DNA of 64,000 bases, from assembly GCF_004362525.1 (NCBI RefSeq), contig NZ_SNXS01000002.1, forward strand, positions 434,001 to 498,000, in the 5' to 3' direction. This document shows positions 8,152 to 15,972 of this stretch, in pieces (the first letter of the stretch is position 1; every line of letters starts with the position of its first letter). The DNA is from Roseateles toxinivorans (GTDB lineage: Bacteria > Pseudomonadota > Gammaproteobacteria > Burkholderiales > Burkholderiaceae_C). Made by a program: the position numbers and the translations under genes. The notes below the pieces were generated by a model. That model had not been told where the DNA came from. It saw only the letters and a program-made list of their open reading frames with translations, and did no database searches.

Positions 8152-8760
8152 TCAGCTTGACGCTGGCGTGACGGGCCCCTGCCCAGCGGCCGTGAGTTGC
8201 CTTTGCATCAGCAGCTCATCGGCATCAACCCCGCGCTGCGCATGCTCTTCGGCCGAGCAGGGTGTGAAGCCCAGGCGCAGCAGCAGGCGGTGCGAACGCA
8301 GATTCTGATGCTTGTGGACGGCGAACAGATGGCGCACCTGGTAGTGCTGCGCCAGCTCATTCACCATCGCCTGCACCGCCTCGCTGGCCAGACCACGGCC
8401 CCACCAGGCGCTGCCCAGCTCGTAGGCGATCGCGGCGCGGCCCTGCGGTCGCAAGGTGGCCTGCACATAGCCGATAGTCGTGTCGTCGGCCAGGCGCAAG
8501 ACCCAGTTGAGCCACAGCTCGGCGCCGTTGGGTGAGACGCGGGATTCGAGCTGCCGGTAGCGCGCGCGCAGCGCGTCCAGCGAGGCCGGCGGTGCGTTCT
8601 CGTATTCGTACAGGGCCGGGTCGCTGAGCACCTCGAACATCGCCTCGGCATGCTCGGCCCGCTGCGGCTCCAGCGTCAGGCGCGCGGCGGCCACCGGCTG
8701 GATGCAGTCGCGTGGCGCGATCCGGCCCGCGCCGAGCAGGGCGATGAAATCAACGCCCAT
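8152..8760 (-). CDS. GNAT family N-acetyltransferase
   Basis: A 202-residue RimJ/RimL-type acetyltransferase. The N-terminal part has ARLTLEPQRAEHAEAMFEVL, followed by the core strand TTIGYVQATL and the acetyl-CoA loop AIAYELGSAWWGRGLASEAVQ. The late helix NLRSHRLLLRLGF is also typical. It acetylates an amine, perhaps a small metabolite or a protein N-terminus; the substrate is unknown. Its start overlaps the end of the next upstream gene by 11 bp, so the two GNAT genes are translationally coupled. They are not close paralogues. Confidence 0.85.
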   Translation of the reverse strand: MGVDFIALLGAGRIAPRDCIQPVAAARLTLEPQRAEHAEAMFEVLSDPALYEYENAPPASLDALRARYRQLESRVSPNGAELWLNWVLRLADDTTIGYVQATLRPQGRAAIAYELGSAWWGRGLASEAVQAMVNELAQHYQVRHLFAVHKHQNLRSHRLLLRLGFTPCSAEEHAQRGVDADELLMQRQLTAAGQGPVTPASS

Positions 8761-9238
8761 CTGCGACGCCCAGCTGCTTGAGCATATTGATGCCCGTCAC
8801 CTCATAGCCCAGCGAGGCATACAGGGCCTGGGCGCCCGGATTGTGGGCAAACACATGCAGGCCTATGCTGGCCAGGCCCAGCGCCCGCACCAGCGGCTCC
8901 ATCGCCTTGAAGGCGGCGCGGGCGTGGCCCTGGCGGCGGTGCTCGGGCATGACCTCGAGGTCGTAGACATAGGCGATGCGCACGCCGCTTTTCAGCATCA
9001 GGGCAAACCACAGCCAGCCTATCGTCGTGCCGCCGGTCTCATCCTGAATCTCGAACAGGTGTTGGTCCGGCGTGGCCAGGCCCTGCGGCAGCAGGCCCTC
9101 GAAGTCTTCACGGGACAGGGCCAGCGCCTGCTCGGCCGTCCAGCGGCCTGCGTCGATCTGGTCCTGGGCAAAGCCGGCAATCGCTGCCTCCAGATAGCGG
9201 GCGAAGCCGGCCTCGGTCATCGGTATCAGCATCGTCAT
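8750..9238 (-). CDS. GNAT family N-acetyltransferase
   Basis: A 162-residue single-domain acetyltransferase. Core features are IGWLWFALM, AYVYDLEVMPEHRRQGHARAA (the Q/RxxGxG/A acetyl-CoA loop, here RRQGHA) and the C-terminal NPGAQALYASLGYEVTGINMLK. The N-terminal region (FAQDQIDAGRW, ALALSREDFEGLLP) matches the group of GNATs annotated with a C-terminal acetyltransf_1 domain. The substrate is unknown. It lies 3 bp downstream of the SDR gene and overlaps the second GNAT gene, so it is in the same transcription unit. Confidence 0.86.
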   Translation of the reverse strand: MTMLIPMTEAGFARYLEAAIAGFAQDQIDAGRWTAEQALALSREDFEGLLPQGLATPDQHLFEIQDETGGTTIGWLWFALMLKSGVRIAYVYDLEVMPEHRRQGHARAAFKAMEPLVRALGLASIGLHVFAHNPGAQALYASLGYEVTGINMLKQLGVADGR

Positions 9239-9241
9239 CGC

Positions 9242-9973
9242 TCAGATCTGCACGTGTTGGACCGACCCACCGTCGACATACCAGTTGGCCCCGGCCACAA
9301 AGCTGGCGGCCGGACTGGAGACAAAGGCGACGACGCGGGCAATCTCCTCGGCCGTGGCCAGCCGCTGCATCGGGTTGCGCTGCAGCACCTTCTGAAAGGC
9401 CTCGGGCTCGTCGCGACGCACGCGGTCCCACAGTCCGCCGTCGAACAGGGTGTCGCCGGGCGATACGGTGTTGACGCGCACCCCCGGCAGCAGCCGCGCC
9501 GACAGCGACTTCATATAGTGCGCCATCGCCGCCTTGGCCGCTCCGTAGGCGGCCGAGTTCGGCGCGGCGAGGGACCCGGCCTTGGAGCCGATGTACGTCA
9601 ACGCGGCACGGGGCGAGCGCTGCAGATACGGCAGCGCCGCTTCGGTGGCATCGACGGTGGCGCGGATGTCGGTCGCCAGCGCCGCGGTCCAGTCACCGGA
9701 CAGGGCGCTGACATTTGCGACAAAGATGTCGAATTCGCCCAGCCTGGCCAGCCAGGCCTGGAACTGTGCCGTGTCCGTCACGTCCACGGCTTCGGCCTGC
9801 ACCCGGCCGGGCAGGCCCTGAAGTGCCGACAGTGCAGCATCAATGCGGGCCGGGGTGCGGGCGCAGAAAGCCACATCGCAGCCCTCGGCCGCCAGCGCCC
9901 TGACCACGGCTGCACCAATGCCCGCCGAGCCACCGGTGACGATGGCCCGCAGACCCTTCAGTTGAAGATCCAT
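9242..9973 (-). CDS. Short-chain dehydrogenase/reductase (SDR)
   Basis: A 243-residue classical SDR with a Rossmann fold. It has the cofactor motif TGGSAGIG near the N-terminus and CARTP after the second strand, suggesting NADP(H). The catalytic residues are Ser in YIGSKAG and the Y-AA-K motif in SAAYGAAKAAM. The usual NNAG is changed to NVSA. The end, SFVAGANWYVDGGS, is typical. ATG 9973 is chosen because the SDR fold begins immediately after; longer forms would add a proline-alanine tail without homology. It reduces or oxidises an alcohol or ketone that cannot be named. Confidence 0.9.
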   Translation of the reverse strand: MDLQLKGLRAIVTGGSAGIGAAVVRALAAEGCDVAFCARTPARIDAALSALQGLPGRVQAEAVDVTDTAQFQAWLARLGEFDIFVANVSALSGDWTAALATDIRATVDATEAALPYLQRSPRAALTYIGSKAGSLAAPNSAAYGAAKAAMAHYMKSLSARLLPGVRVNTVSPGDTLFDGGLWDRVRRDEPEAFQKVLQRNPMQRLATAEEIARVVAFVSSPAASFVAGANWYVDGGSVQHVQI

Positions 9974-9983
9974 CGCCGGCCCG

Positions 9984-10205
9984 TCAGCCCTTGCGGCCGC
10001 CAAAGGCCAGCAGCAGGCCGCCGGCCACAATGGCGCCCACGCCGGCCCAGATGGGTATGTTGACCGACTCTTTCTCCTTCACGGTCAGCTCGATCGGGCC
10101 CAGCTTCACGGCCGTCGTGTCCTTGGTGTAGCTGAAGCCGCCATAAACCAGGGCCAGGGTGCCGCCAATCAGCAGGGCGATGGCTATCAGTCGGATGGGA
10201 TTCAT
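9984..10205 (-). CDS. Small two-helix membrane protein (DUF3185-like)
   Basis: A 73-residue protein with two membrane helices: IRLIAIALLIGGTLALVYG at the N-terminus and WAGVGAIVAGGLLLAFG at the C-terminus. Between them is a short soluble segment, TKDTTAVKLGPIELTVKEKE. This arrangement matches small conserved inner-membrane proteins annotated as DUF3185 or hypothetical. No function can be assigned. ATG 10205 is chosen over an in-frame upstream start because it directly precedes the first helix. It lies 10 bp upstream of the SDR gene. Confidence 0.75.
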   Translation of the reverse strand: MNPIRLIAIALLIGGTLALVYGGFSYTKDTTAVKLGPIELTVKEKESVNIPIWAGVGAIVAGGLLLAFGGRKG

Positions 10206-10289
10206 GGGTTTGGCTTTCGGTGTGTGGTACCGCAACCGCGGCATCGACGACGCTCTGGGGGAACCAGCCCATCGATTGAAGCACAGGCC

Positions 10290-10763
10290 CTAGCCTTTGC
10301 GGTCCACCCTGCACGAGAAACAGCCGCGCTTGGCGTTGTGCAGGTGGATGTAGGCAACCGCCTGATTGGCAAAGCAGCGCTCGATCTCTGTTCCGACCTG
10401 TGTGCCCTCGCAGACGGCGGCATCGACAATCATGTGCGCCGCGTCATAGGCCCGTACCGAGATCAGCCGCTTGCCGACGTAGCTTGGCGCCTCGGCGACC
10501 ACCATCGTGCGCTGCTTGACGCCGCGCCGCACGAAGATCGGACCCGAGGCCCGGTAGGGCGAGTCCGCCGGCTGGTGCTCGAAGGGCAGGAGCAGCAGCT
10601 CATCGCCGAGGGCGGCGTCTTCGAGGCTGATGCGGCAGGGATAGGCGTCGGCCTCGGTGGCCGTGCGGCGCTGCGCGCCGATGCGCGCCAGGGCCTCGTC
10701 AGGCAGTTCGAACAGGGGTTCGAACAGGCGATGGTCCAGGCCGGTGAGTTGATAGCTGTACAT
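10290..10763 (-). CDS. DUF1203 domain protein
   Basis: A 157-residue soluble protein recognisable as DUF1203 by the order of its segments: ADAYPCRISLEDAALGDELLLLPFEH, SPYRASGPIFVRRG, RLISVRAYDAAHMIVDA and the C-terminal AYIHLHNAKRGCFSCRVDR (each quoted only in part). Conserved cysteines near the start of the core (YPCR) and at the end (GCFSC) may bind metal, but this is only inference. No biochemical role is established for the family that I know of. ATG 10763 begins the conserved region directly. Confidence 0.85.
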   Translation of the reverse strand: MYSYQLTGLDHRLFEPLFELPDEALARIGAQRRTATEADAYPCRISLEDAALGDELLLLPFEHQPADSPYRASGPIFVRRGVKQRTMVVAEAPSYVGKRLISVRAYDAAHMIVDAAVCEGTQVGTEIERCFANQAVAYIHLHNAKRGCFSCRVDRKG

Positions 10764-10846
10764 GATGGGCTTTCTGCCTTGATGAGGGGCCCATCCTGCC
10801 GGTGCAGGGCGTCCAGCGCCGGCTGTTTTCGGACATGCAGTCCGCC

Positions 10847-11224
10847 TCACTCCGCCTTGGGCAGGTTCTGGCCGATGCGCCAGAGCACGCCGCTGGGGTC
10901 GAACAGGACGAAGTCGCGCATCGCCCAGGGCTGGTCCTCCGGTTCGCCGATGCGCACCTCGAACTGCCGGGCTACCGCCTTGGCCATCGCGTGCCAGGCC
11001 TCGACGTCCTCCACCAGCAGATGCATCAGGAAGTTGTCGGCATGCTCGCGCACATAAAAGTCCTGCAGCAGAAAGCTCGCGTGGCCGTGGTGAAAGTAAG
11101 CGATGCCGTCATCCACCGAGGCGCGGGTGAAGCCCAGTGCCTGGTAGAAGGCCATGGAGCGCTCGAAGTCCTTGGCGGGCACGAAGGCCTTGACTTCGAC
11201 GACGGAGAGATCGGCGGTCGGCAT
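10847..11224 (-). CDS. VOC family (glyoxalase/bleomycin-resistance fold) protein
   Basis: A 125-residue single-domain VOC protein. It begins with VVEVKAFVPAKDFERSMAFYQALGF, the standard first beta-alpha-beta unit, continues with HHGHASFLLQDFYV and VEDVEAWHAMAKAV, and ends with the ligand or metal-side strand DFVLFDPSGVLWRIGQN (each quoted in part). Members bind antibiotics, act as dioxygenases or isomerases, or are of unknown function. The cofactor and substrate cannot be told here. It is 20 bp downstream of the small 89-residue gene, same strand. Confidence 0.87.
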   Translation of the reverse strand: MPTADLSVVEVKAFVPAKDFERSMAFYQALGFTRASVDDGIAYFHHGHASFLLQDFYVREHADNFLMHLLVEDVEAWHAMAKAVARQFEVRIGEPEDQPWAMRDFVLFDPSGVLWRIGQNLPKAE

Positions 11225-11244
11225 GGCCTTGTCCTTGGGTGGGT

Positions 11245-11514
11245 TCAGCGGCGGTTGCGCGGGTGCTGGCTGGCCTTGCGCTCATTGCCGCGCTTGTAGT
11301 TGCCGGTCAGCCGGGCCATCAGCTGCTGGCCGTCGGCGTGTGTGCCGGCTTCGACTTCGTTCAGGAAGTCGATCGCATCCGCGCCGCGCAGCGTGGACGC
11401 CAGCCGGCCCCGATGCAGTACCTCGACATCTCCGCCCTTGCGCGTGCGGAAGGTGAAACCGAGGTCGTCGGCGTCGGCGTCCGCCGATTCGGATGAGGGG
11501 ATGCCTGTGCTCAT
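11245..11514 (-). CDS. Conserved small protein, function unknown
   Basis: An 89-residue hydrophilic protein. The N-terminus is acidic (SESADADADD), the centre reads FTFRTRKGGDVEVLHRGRLASTL, here quoted in part, and the C-terminus is very basic (NYKRGNERKASQHPRNRR). I do not recognise a family with certainty. The basic tail suggests nucleic-acid or ribosome contact, which is inference. It starts 7 bp after the stop codon of the S9 peptidase gene and should be translated from the same message. Confidence 0.65.
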   Translation of the reverse strand: MSTGIPSSESADADADDLGFTFRTRKGGDVEVLHRGRLASTLRGADAIDFLNEVEAGTHADGQQLMARLTGNYKRGNERKASQHPRNRR

Positions 11515-11521
11515 GGCGAAA

Positions 11522-13561
11522 TTATGCTTTGGAACGTTGGGGCCGGGTGCGCTTAGCTGTGGCGTCATGCGACACCACCCAATCGAGGAACTCGCGGTAC
11601 CAGAACCGGGAGTTTCGTGGCTTTAGCACCCAGTGGTTCTCATCAGGGAACCACAGCAGCCGCGCACCGACACCGCGCGCCTTCAAGGTGTTGTAGTAGG
11701 CCAGGCCGTTGCAGTCGGGCACGCGGTAATCGAGCGCGCCGTGTATCACCAGGGTCGGTGTGTTCATCTGCGCGGCGGCGCTGTGCGGGCTTTGCGCCAG
11801 CACCCGGGGCATGTCTTCCCAAAAGCGGGCGCCGAGGTCGCGCGGGCGCTCGATGTAGGAGTCGGCGCTGAAGGTGGCCACGCGGTCGAACACGCCGGCG
11901 TGGCAGACATAGCTGCGGTAGCGGCCGGCCGGCACATGGCCATTCATCCAGGCGACCAGGAAACCGCCGTAGCTGCCGCCGGTGGCGCTCAAACGCTGCG
12001 GGTCGGCCCAGGGCTGGGCGAGCAGCCAGTCGCTGGCGGCCTCGATGTCCTGCAGCTCCAGCTCGCCCTGGCGGCCCATGATGCTGTCGCGGAAGGCAAA
12101 GCCGAAGCCGCTGGAGCCGTGGTAGTTGACCTGGGCCACCACATGGCCGCGCGAGGCCAGCACATGGGGGTTCCAGCGGTAGCCGAAGGTGTCGCCGGCG
12201 GCTGCGAACGGCCCGCCGTGGATGACCTGCATCAGCGGGTGCTTCTTCTTCGCCTTGAAGCCGGGCGGGAAGGTGAGCCACATCTGGATGCTGTCACCCT
12301 GCGCACCGGTGACCGTGACCTCGCGAACCTCGCCCAGCCGCCTCTGGGCCAGCAGCGCATGGTTGAAGCGCTCCAGCCGCAACGGCGCCGCGCCGGGGCG
12401 GCGCGCGTGCAGCCGCACCGGATGCAGGGCGCTGTCGCTGGCGGTGACGATCACGTCGCCAGCCACATCGAAGCCCTGCACCCAACCGCCCTCCGCCTCG
12501 ATGGTGAAGCTGCCATCGACCACCTGGTGGCGCCAGAGATGGCAGCGGCCCCGCGACTGGGCGGTGAAGAACAGCGCGCTGCCATCGCCCGCCCAGCGCA
12601 GCGGGGCGTCGACATGGTGATCCCATTGCGTATCGCCGAGCAGGCGCCAGCCCTTGGCCTCAACCAGGGCCAGCTGGGCGGTGGCCGTGTGGCGCTTGCC
12701 GGTATGGGCAGCCGTCACGGCCAGCGCCCTGCCGTCCGGTCGGTAGCGCGGCGCACCAAACTCCCAGGCCGGGTCGTCGGCCAAGACCTTGACCCGGCGG
12801 CTGGCGATCTCGATCTCGGCCAGCACCTGGCGGTTGCCCGGCACCTGGATAGGCGCCGGGTCGTGGATGAAGGCGATGCGCTTGCCGTCCGGGCAGGGGT
12901 CATAGACCTCGTTGCCGGCGGCGTCGCGCGGCAGCTCCAGCCCCGTGCCCTCGAACAGATCGGTGACGCGGCCGCTGCCCGTATCGAGCAGCAGCAGGTG
13001 CAGCACGCGGCCCATCGGCACGTTGTGGTCCCAGTGCCGGTAGAAGGCCTCGCTGGTGGCGTAGGCGCTTTCCTTGCGCTCGCTGAATGTCTTGAAGGCC
13101 TTGGCCTGCGCAGCCGCGCCCTTCAATTCAGGCCAGACCCAGGCGGCAAACACGATGCGTCGGCCATCGGCCAGCCATTTGAAGGACTCGATGCCCGGCG
13201 CGAAGGCGCTTTTGCGCTGCGCCTCTCCGCCGTCGGGTGCTATCAGATAGAGCTGAGCCGTGTCGTCCTTGCTGCCCTGCTGCTCGCGCCGCGCGAGGAA
13301 GGCGATCTGCTCGCCGGCGGGCGACCAGGCGGGCTGGCCGTCCTTGTCGCCACAGTGGGTCAGCCGGCGCGGCGCTCGCTTGCGCGTGGGCAGCAACCAC
13401 AGACTGCTGGACGATTTGTTGTCCTCCATCGAGCTGTGGGCCACCGAGCAGACCGTCCGCTCGCCGTCGGGTGCCAGCGCAAGCGGGCCTATGCGATCAA
13501 AGGCCCACAAATCGTCGGCGCTGAGGGCGTGGGGAAACGGGGGAGCGGCGATCTTGGTCAT
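11522..13561 (-). CDS. S9 family serine peptidase (prolyl-oligopeptidase type)
   Basis: A 679-residue peptidase of the acylaminoacyl-peptidase/DPP-like group, with no signal peptide. The first about 400 residues form the beta-propeller (repeats such as LALAPDGERTVCSVA, GQPAWSPAGEQIAFLA and FKWLADGRRIVFAAW). The catalytic alpha/beta-hydrolase domain follows, with nucleophile Ser in TGGSYGGFLVAW, Asp in HGALDYRVPD and His in PDENHWV. It cleaves short peptides in the cytoplasm. It is the largest gene of the minus-strand run and lies 38 bp downstream of the NUDIX gene. Confidence 0.93.
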   Translation of the reverse strand: MTKIAAPPFPHALSADDLWAFDRIGPLALAPDGERTVCSVAHSSMEDNKSSSSLWLLPTRKRAPRRLTHCGDKDGQPAWSPAGEQIAFLARREQQGSKDDTAQLYLIAPDGGEAQRKSAFAPGIESFKWLADGRRIVFAAWVWPELKGAAAQAKAFKTFSERKESAYATSEAFYRHWDHNVPMGRVLHLLLLDTGSGRVTDLFEGTGLELPRDAAGNEVYDPCPDGKRIAFIHDPAPIQVPGNRQVLAEIEIASRRVKVLADDPAWEFGAPRYRPDGRALAVTAAHTGKRHTATAQLALVEAKGWRLLGDTQWDHHVDAPLRWAGDGSALFFTAQSRGRCHLWRHQVVDGSFTIEAEGGWVQGFDVAGDVIVTASDSALHPVRLHARRPGAAPLRLERFNHALLAQRRLGEVREVTVTGAQGDSIQMWLTFPPGFKAKKKHPLMQVIHGGPFAAAGDTFGYRWNPHVLASRGHVVAQVNYHGSSGFGFAFRDSIMGRQGELELQDIEAASDWLLAQPWADPQRLSATGGSYGGFLVAWMNGHVPAGRYRSYVCHAGVFDRVATFSADSYIERPRDLGARFWEDMPRVLAQSPHSAAAQMNTPTLVIHGALDYRVPDCNGLAYYNTLKARGVGARLLWFPDENHWVLKPRNSRFWYREFLDWVVSHDATAKRTRPQRSKA

Positions 13562-13599
13562 GCGGACATTGTTACCTGAGCCGTGCCGGCTTCGCCTGC

Positions 13600-14136
13600 T
13601 CAGCCGTGGGCGACCAGTTTCTCCAGGAATCGGCGCAGGTGCGGCTCGCTGCGCTCATGCGGCACGGCCTCGAAGTCGAACCAGCGCACGGCCTTGAATT
13701 CGCCCTCGTCGAAGCGGATGGGCTGGGCGCGCTCGGCGCGGACCACATACCAGAGCGACACATCGGTGTGCCCCGCCGTCTGGCCCACGGTGGTGGTGCA
13801 GGTGATCATCAGCGGCGCACTGATGTCATAGGCCGCGGCAAAGCCCAGCTCCTCCAGCAGCTCACGCACTACCGTCGTGCGCGGATGCTCGCCCGGCTCG
13901 ACATGCCCGCCGGTCGGCAGCCAGAGCTCGGCGTTACGGTGGTCGACCAGCAGAACGCCGCTCCGGTCGATCACGGCAAAGTACGCCACCAGATGTTTGG
14001 GTGGCGTCGCCGGCTTGCCCGTGCGGCACAGCGATGCGCCCGAATCGACCCATGCCAGTGCATCGGCCCGGTGCGCGGCCTCCACATCATCCAGCGGAAT
14101 GATGGCTGCAATCTCGTCGCGGATCTGTTGGCGCAT
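13600..14136 (-). CDS. NUDIX hydrolase
   Basis: A 178-residue NUDIX enzyme. The Nudix box is present: GHVEPGEHPRTTVVRELLEELG, quoted here by its key residues G-x5-E, then REL-EELG that binds the catalytic metal. The upstream strand AVIDRSGVLLVDHRNAELW and the downstream HTDVSLWYVVRAE fit the fold. It hydrolyses a nucleoside diphosphate linked to another group; the substrate is not predictable. ATG 14136 is chosen because the N-terminal helix RQQIRDEIAAIIPLDDVE starts there. It is 4 bp downstream of the NTF2-fold gene. Confidence 0.9.
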   Translation of the reverse strand: MRQQIRDEIAAIIPLDDVEAAHRADALAWVDSGASLCRTGKPATPPKHLVAYFAVIDRSGVLLVDHRNAELWLPTGGHVEPGEHPRTTVVRELLEELGFAAAYDISAPLMITCTTTVGQTAGHTDVSLWYVVRAERAQPIRFDEGEFKAVRWFDFEAVPHERSEPHLRRFLEKLVAHG

Positions 14137-14140
14137 GGGG

Positions 14141-14512
14141 TCAGGACTTGATGGCCGTGGCCTGCGACCACACGGCCAGCCACTGACCATCGCGCAACTC
14201 GTACGAGTCGGTGTGCCAGCAGTGGACGGTGTTGCCCGATGGGAAGGCCAGGGTCACCGGGTAGCGGACTATGGCCATGGCCGGCGAGACTCGCACCGCC
14301 ATCTCGCCCGGCTCCCAGCGGGTGTAGACCAGGTCACCGGTCTCGATGGCGCCCAGATAGGCCGCCTTGGTGAAGGTCTTGCCGGCAGGGGTGATCAGCT
14401 GGTAGTCGTCGGCATGCAGCGTTGCGGCCAGCGCGATGTCGCGTGCCACCAGGGCGCGGGTGCGCTGCAGCTCCAGCGACTTGATTCGTTCGGAGAGGGG
14501 TTTGTCGGTCAT
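14141..14512 (-). CDS. NTF2-like (DUF4440-type) protein
   Basis: A 123-residue cytoplasmic NTF2-fold protein. The motifs RALVARDIALAATLHADDYQLITPAGKTF, MAIVRYPVTLAF and the closing SYELRDGQWLAVWSQATAI are typical of DUF4440-type SnoaL relatives (shown in part). It probably binds a small hydrophobic or polar ligand; no enzyme activity can be assigned. It sits between a GNAT gene and the NUDIX gene, spaced 13 bp and 4 bp from them. Confidence 0.82.
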   Translation of the reverse strand: MTDKPLSERIKSLELQRTRALVARDIALAATLHADDYQLITPAGKTFTKAAYLGAIETGDLVYTRWEPGEMAVRVSPAMAIVRYPVTLAFPSGNTVHCWHTDSYELRDGQWLAVWSQATAIKS

Positions 14513-14525
14513 GGATTTGCTGTGT

Positions 14526-15029
14526 TCAGTTCAGTGACCCGTCGAGTTCCAGCTCCTCGTCCCCGTGGCCGACAAGGCGTCCGGTGGGCCGCCAGCCATT
14601 GGCCCGGTAGAAGCCATGCGAGCGTAGCCGGGGGTCAAGGCTGGCGGCCAGCCAGATCCGGCGGCAACCCGATGCACGAAGACAGTCGACGGCCGCGGCC
14701 AGCAACTCACGACCGATGCCGCGGCGCTCGTGGCCGGCCCTGACGGCGAGCACGGTGACTTCCCCTGAGCTCGGCTGGACGCTGCAGAAGGCGACGACCT
14801 GGCCGTCGGTCTGGCACACCCAGGTCACCGAGGTGCCGGCCAGCATCGTCTCGTGCAGTGCGGCGGGCGTGATGCCCAGCTCGGCGAGCCGGCCCGGGGC
14901 GATCGCGTTCTCGCGGGTCGAGGCCCGGACCAGGAACAGATCGTCAATATCGCCCGTCGTCGCGGCGCGAATTTCGTAGGCTGCGGGCAGCGTGGTGGCT
15001 TGCATCGGGAAATTCCGTGGCCGTGTCAT
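14526..15029 (-). CDS. GNAT family N-acetyltransferase
   Basis: A 167-residue acetyltransferase. It has YEIRAATTGDIDDLFLVRA at the start, the core TVLAVRAGHERRGIGRELLAAA with the acetyl-CoA loop RRGIGR, and the C-terminal GFYRANGWRPTGR. The ATG at 15029 overlaps the stop codon of the preceding gene (ATGA), which supports this start over a second ATG eight codons downstream. The substrate is unknown. It is the third GNAT in this run of small enzymes. Confidence 0.86.
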   Translation of the reverse strand: MTRPRNFPMQATTLPAAYEIRAATTGDIDDLFLVRASTRENAIAPGRLAELGITPAALHETMLAGTSVTWVCQTDGQVVAFCSVQPSSGEVTVLAVRAGHERRGIGRELLAAAVDCLRASGCRRIWLAASLDPRLRSHGFYRANGWRPTGRLVGHGDEELELDGSLN

Positions 15030-15430
15030 GGCTTGGGGTAGCGGCTCAGATGCTCATGGATGATCTGCAGGCGGCCACCCTCAACGACGAGCACCCGTGT
15101 GCCCCGGCCCTGGATGCGAAAGGACTGGCCATCGCCTTGCCCCTCCCAGTTATAGGTGTAGGTGGCGCTTGCGCTGCGCTGGTCCAGCGACAGCACCAGG
15201 ATGTCGGTGAGGTAGAAGCGCTCCTTCTTGACCCCGACGCTGCCCTGCCAGGTCTTTTCGAAGGCGGCGCGTACCGCCTGCCTGCCCACAAAGTCCCCAT
15301 CATTGAAGCGAAAGAAGGCCTGATCGTGGACCATGTCCTCGATCAGGTCGAAGTCTTCCTGCTCGGCGATGGCCTCGAACCGGTGCAGGAACTGCACCAC
15401 CGTGTCGGTGCTGAGAGCGATTGCTGTCAT
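15026..15430 (-). CDS. NTF2-like (SnoaL) protein
   Basis: A 134-residue protein with the NTF2 fold: LHRFEAIAEQEDFDLIEDMV, FFRFNDGDFVGRQAVRAAFEKTW and YTYNWEGQGDGQSFRIQGRG, followed by HEHLSRYPKP (segments quoted in part). No signal peptide. ATG 15430 has a good GGGAG upstream. It is the first gene of the minus-strand run that extends to 6562, so the promoter for at least its upper part should be in 15431-15603. Function unknown beyond ligand binding or a cyclase/isomerase-like activity. Confidence 0.83.
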   Translation of the reverse strand: MTAIALSTDTVVQFLHRFEAIAEQEDFDLIEDMVHDQAFFRFNDGDFVGRQAVRAAFEKTWQGSVGVKKERFYLTDILVLSLDQRSASATYTYNWEGQGDGQSFRIQGRGTRVLVVEGGRLQIIHEHLSRYPKP

Positions 15431-15603
15431 CTGAACTTCTCCCGGAGTTGGTCCAAGCCATCCGTGCCCAGCGCACGCAAACCGGCGGTGGGGATACAAA
15501 ATCTTGCATTTCCTTGTCAACCACCGCTTCCTGGGCGGCGTTTTGCCTCGGTAGGTCCGATCCGGCAGCAGTCGGGGACCGGTCAAGAAGGCAATACGTC
15601 ATC

Positions 15604-15762
15604 ATGAATCTCGCACCGCAGACACATCAAGTTCCCGCCAAACGCCAGCCGGCCGAGTGGACATTGGAGAAGGGCCGCAAATACGAACCCTTCGACAGCG
15701 GCAAGATCAGCGGCGACCAACGCAGCGTCGCCCGCGCCATCCGCATGGACCGCAAGCGCTGA
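15604..15762 (+). CDS. Small basic protein, 52 residues, function unknown
   Basis: A short frame encoding a basic hydrophilic protein (EWTLEKGRKYEPFDSGKISG, ending VARAIRMDRKR). AGAAGG lies about 13 bp upstream of ATG 15604, further than ideal. A GC hairpin follows 38 bp after the stop, which supports a real transcription unit. It is divergent from the minus-strand run. I cannot name a family. Confidence 0.55.
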   Translation: MNLAPQTHQVPAKRQPAEWTLEKGRKYEPFDSGKISGDQRSVARAIRMDRKR

Positions 15763-15800
15763 TTAAACAGGCAAAACGGCCCTCCCAGCCCCAGCCAAAC

Positions 15801-15820
15801 AGGCCCACCTCGGTGGGCCT
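15801..15820 (+). terminator. Hairpin terminator candidate after the 52-residue gene
   Basis: AGGCCCACC and GGTGGGCCT form a perfect 9-bp stem with a very short loop. The following bases (GAGTCATTTC) are not U-rich, so intrinsic termination would be weak. It separates the small gene from the cys operon. Confidence 0.5.
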
Positions 15821-15858
15821 GAGTCATTTCTGGGGCGCCAACGGCCCGCTTTGCAGGA

Positions 15859-15905
15859 TTTCATATATCAAAATCACGGATAAGGTTATACGAAATCTAT
15901 TGTTT
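15859..15905 (+). promoter_or_regulatory. AT-rich promoter region of the cysTWA-cysB operon
   Basis: An AT-rich island in GC-rich DNA, about 70-115 bp before cysT. It includes TCATATATCA and the palindrome ATAAGGTTAT (15880-15889). Sulfate operons of proteobacteria are activated by CysB at AT-rich sites, and a CysB-type gene ends this operon, so the palindrome is a plausible contact point. Exact promoter boxes cannot be fixed by eye. Confidence 0.45.
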
Positions 15906-15972
15906 CTGATCTAAAGGCCGCCGCCTAAGCTCCGCTCCCTGACCCCCATGGCCTGATGGCCGGCCCCGGAGC

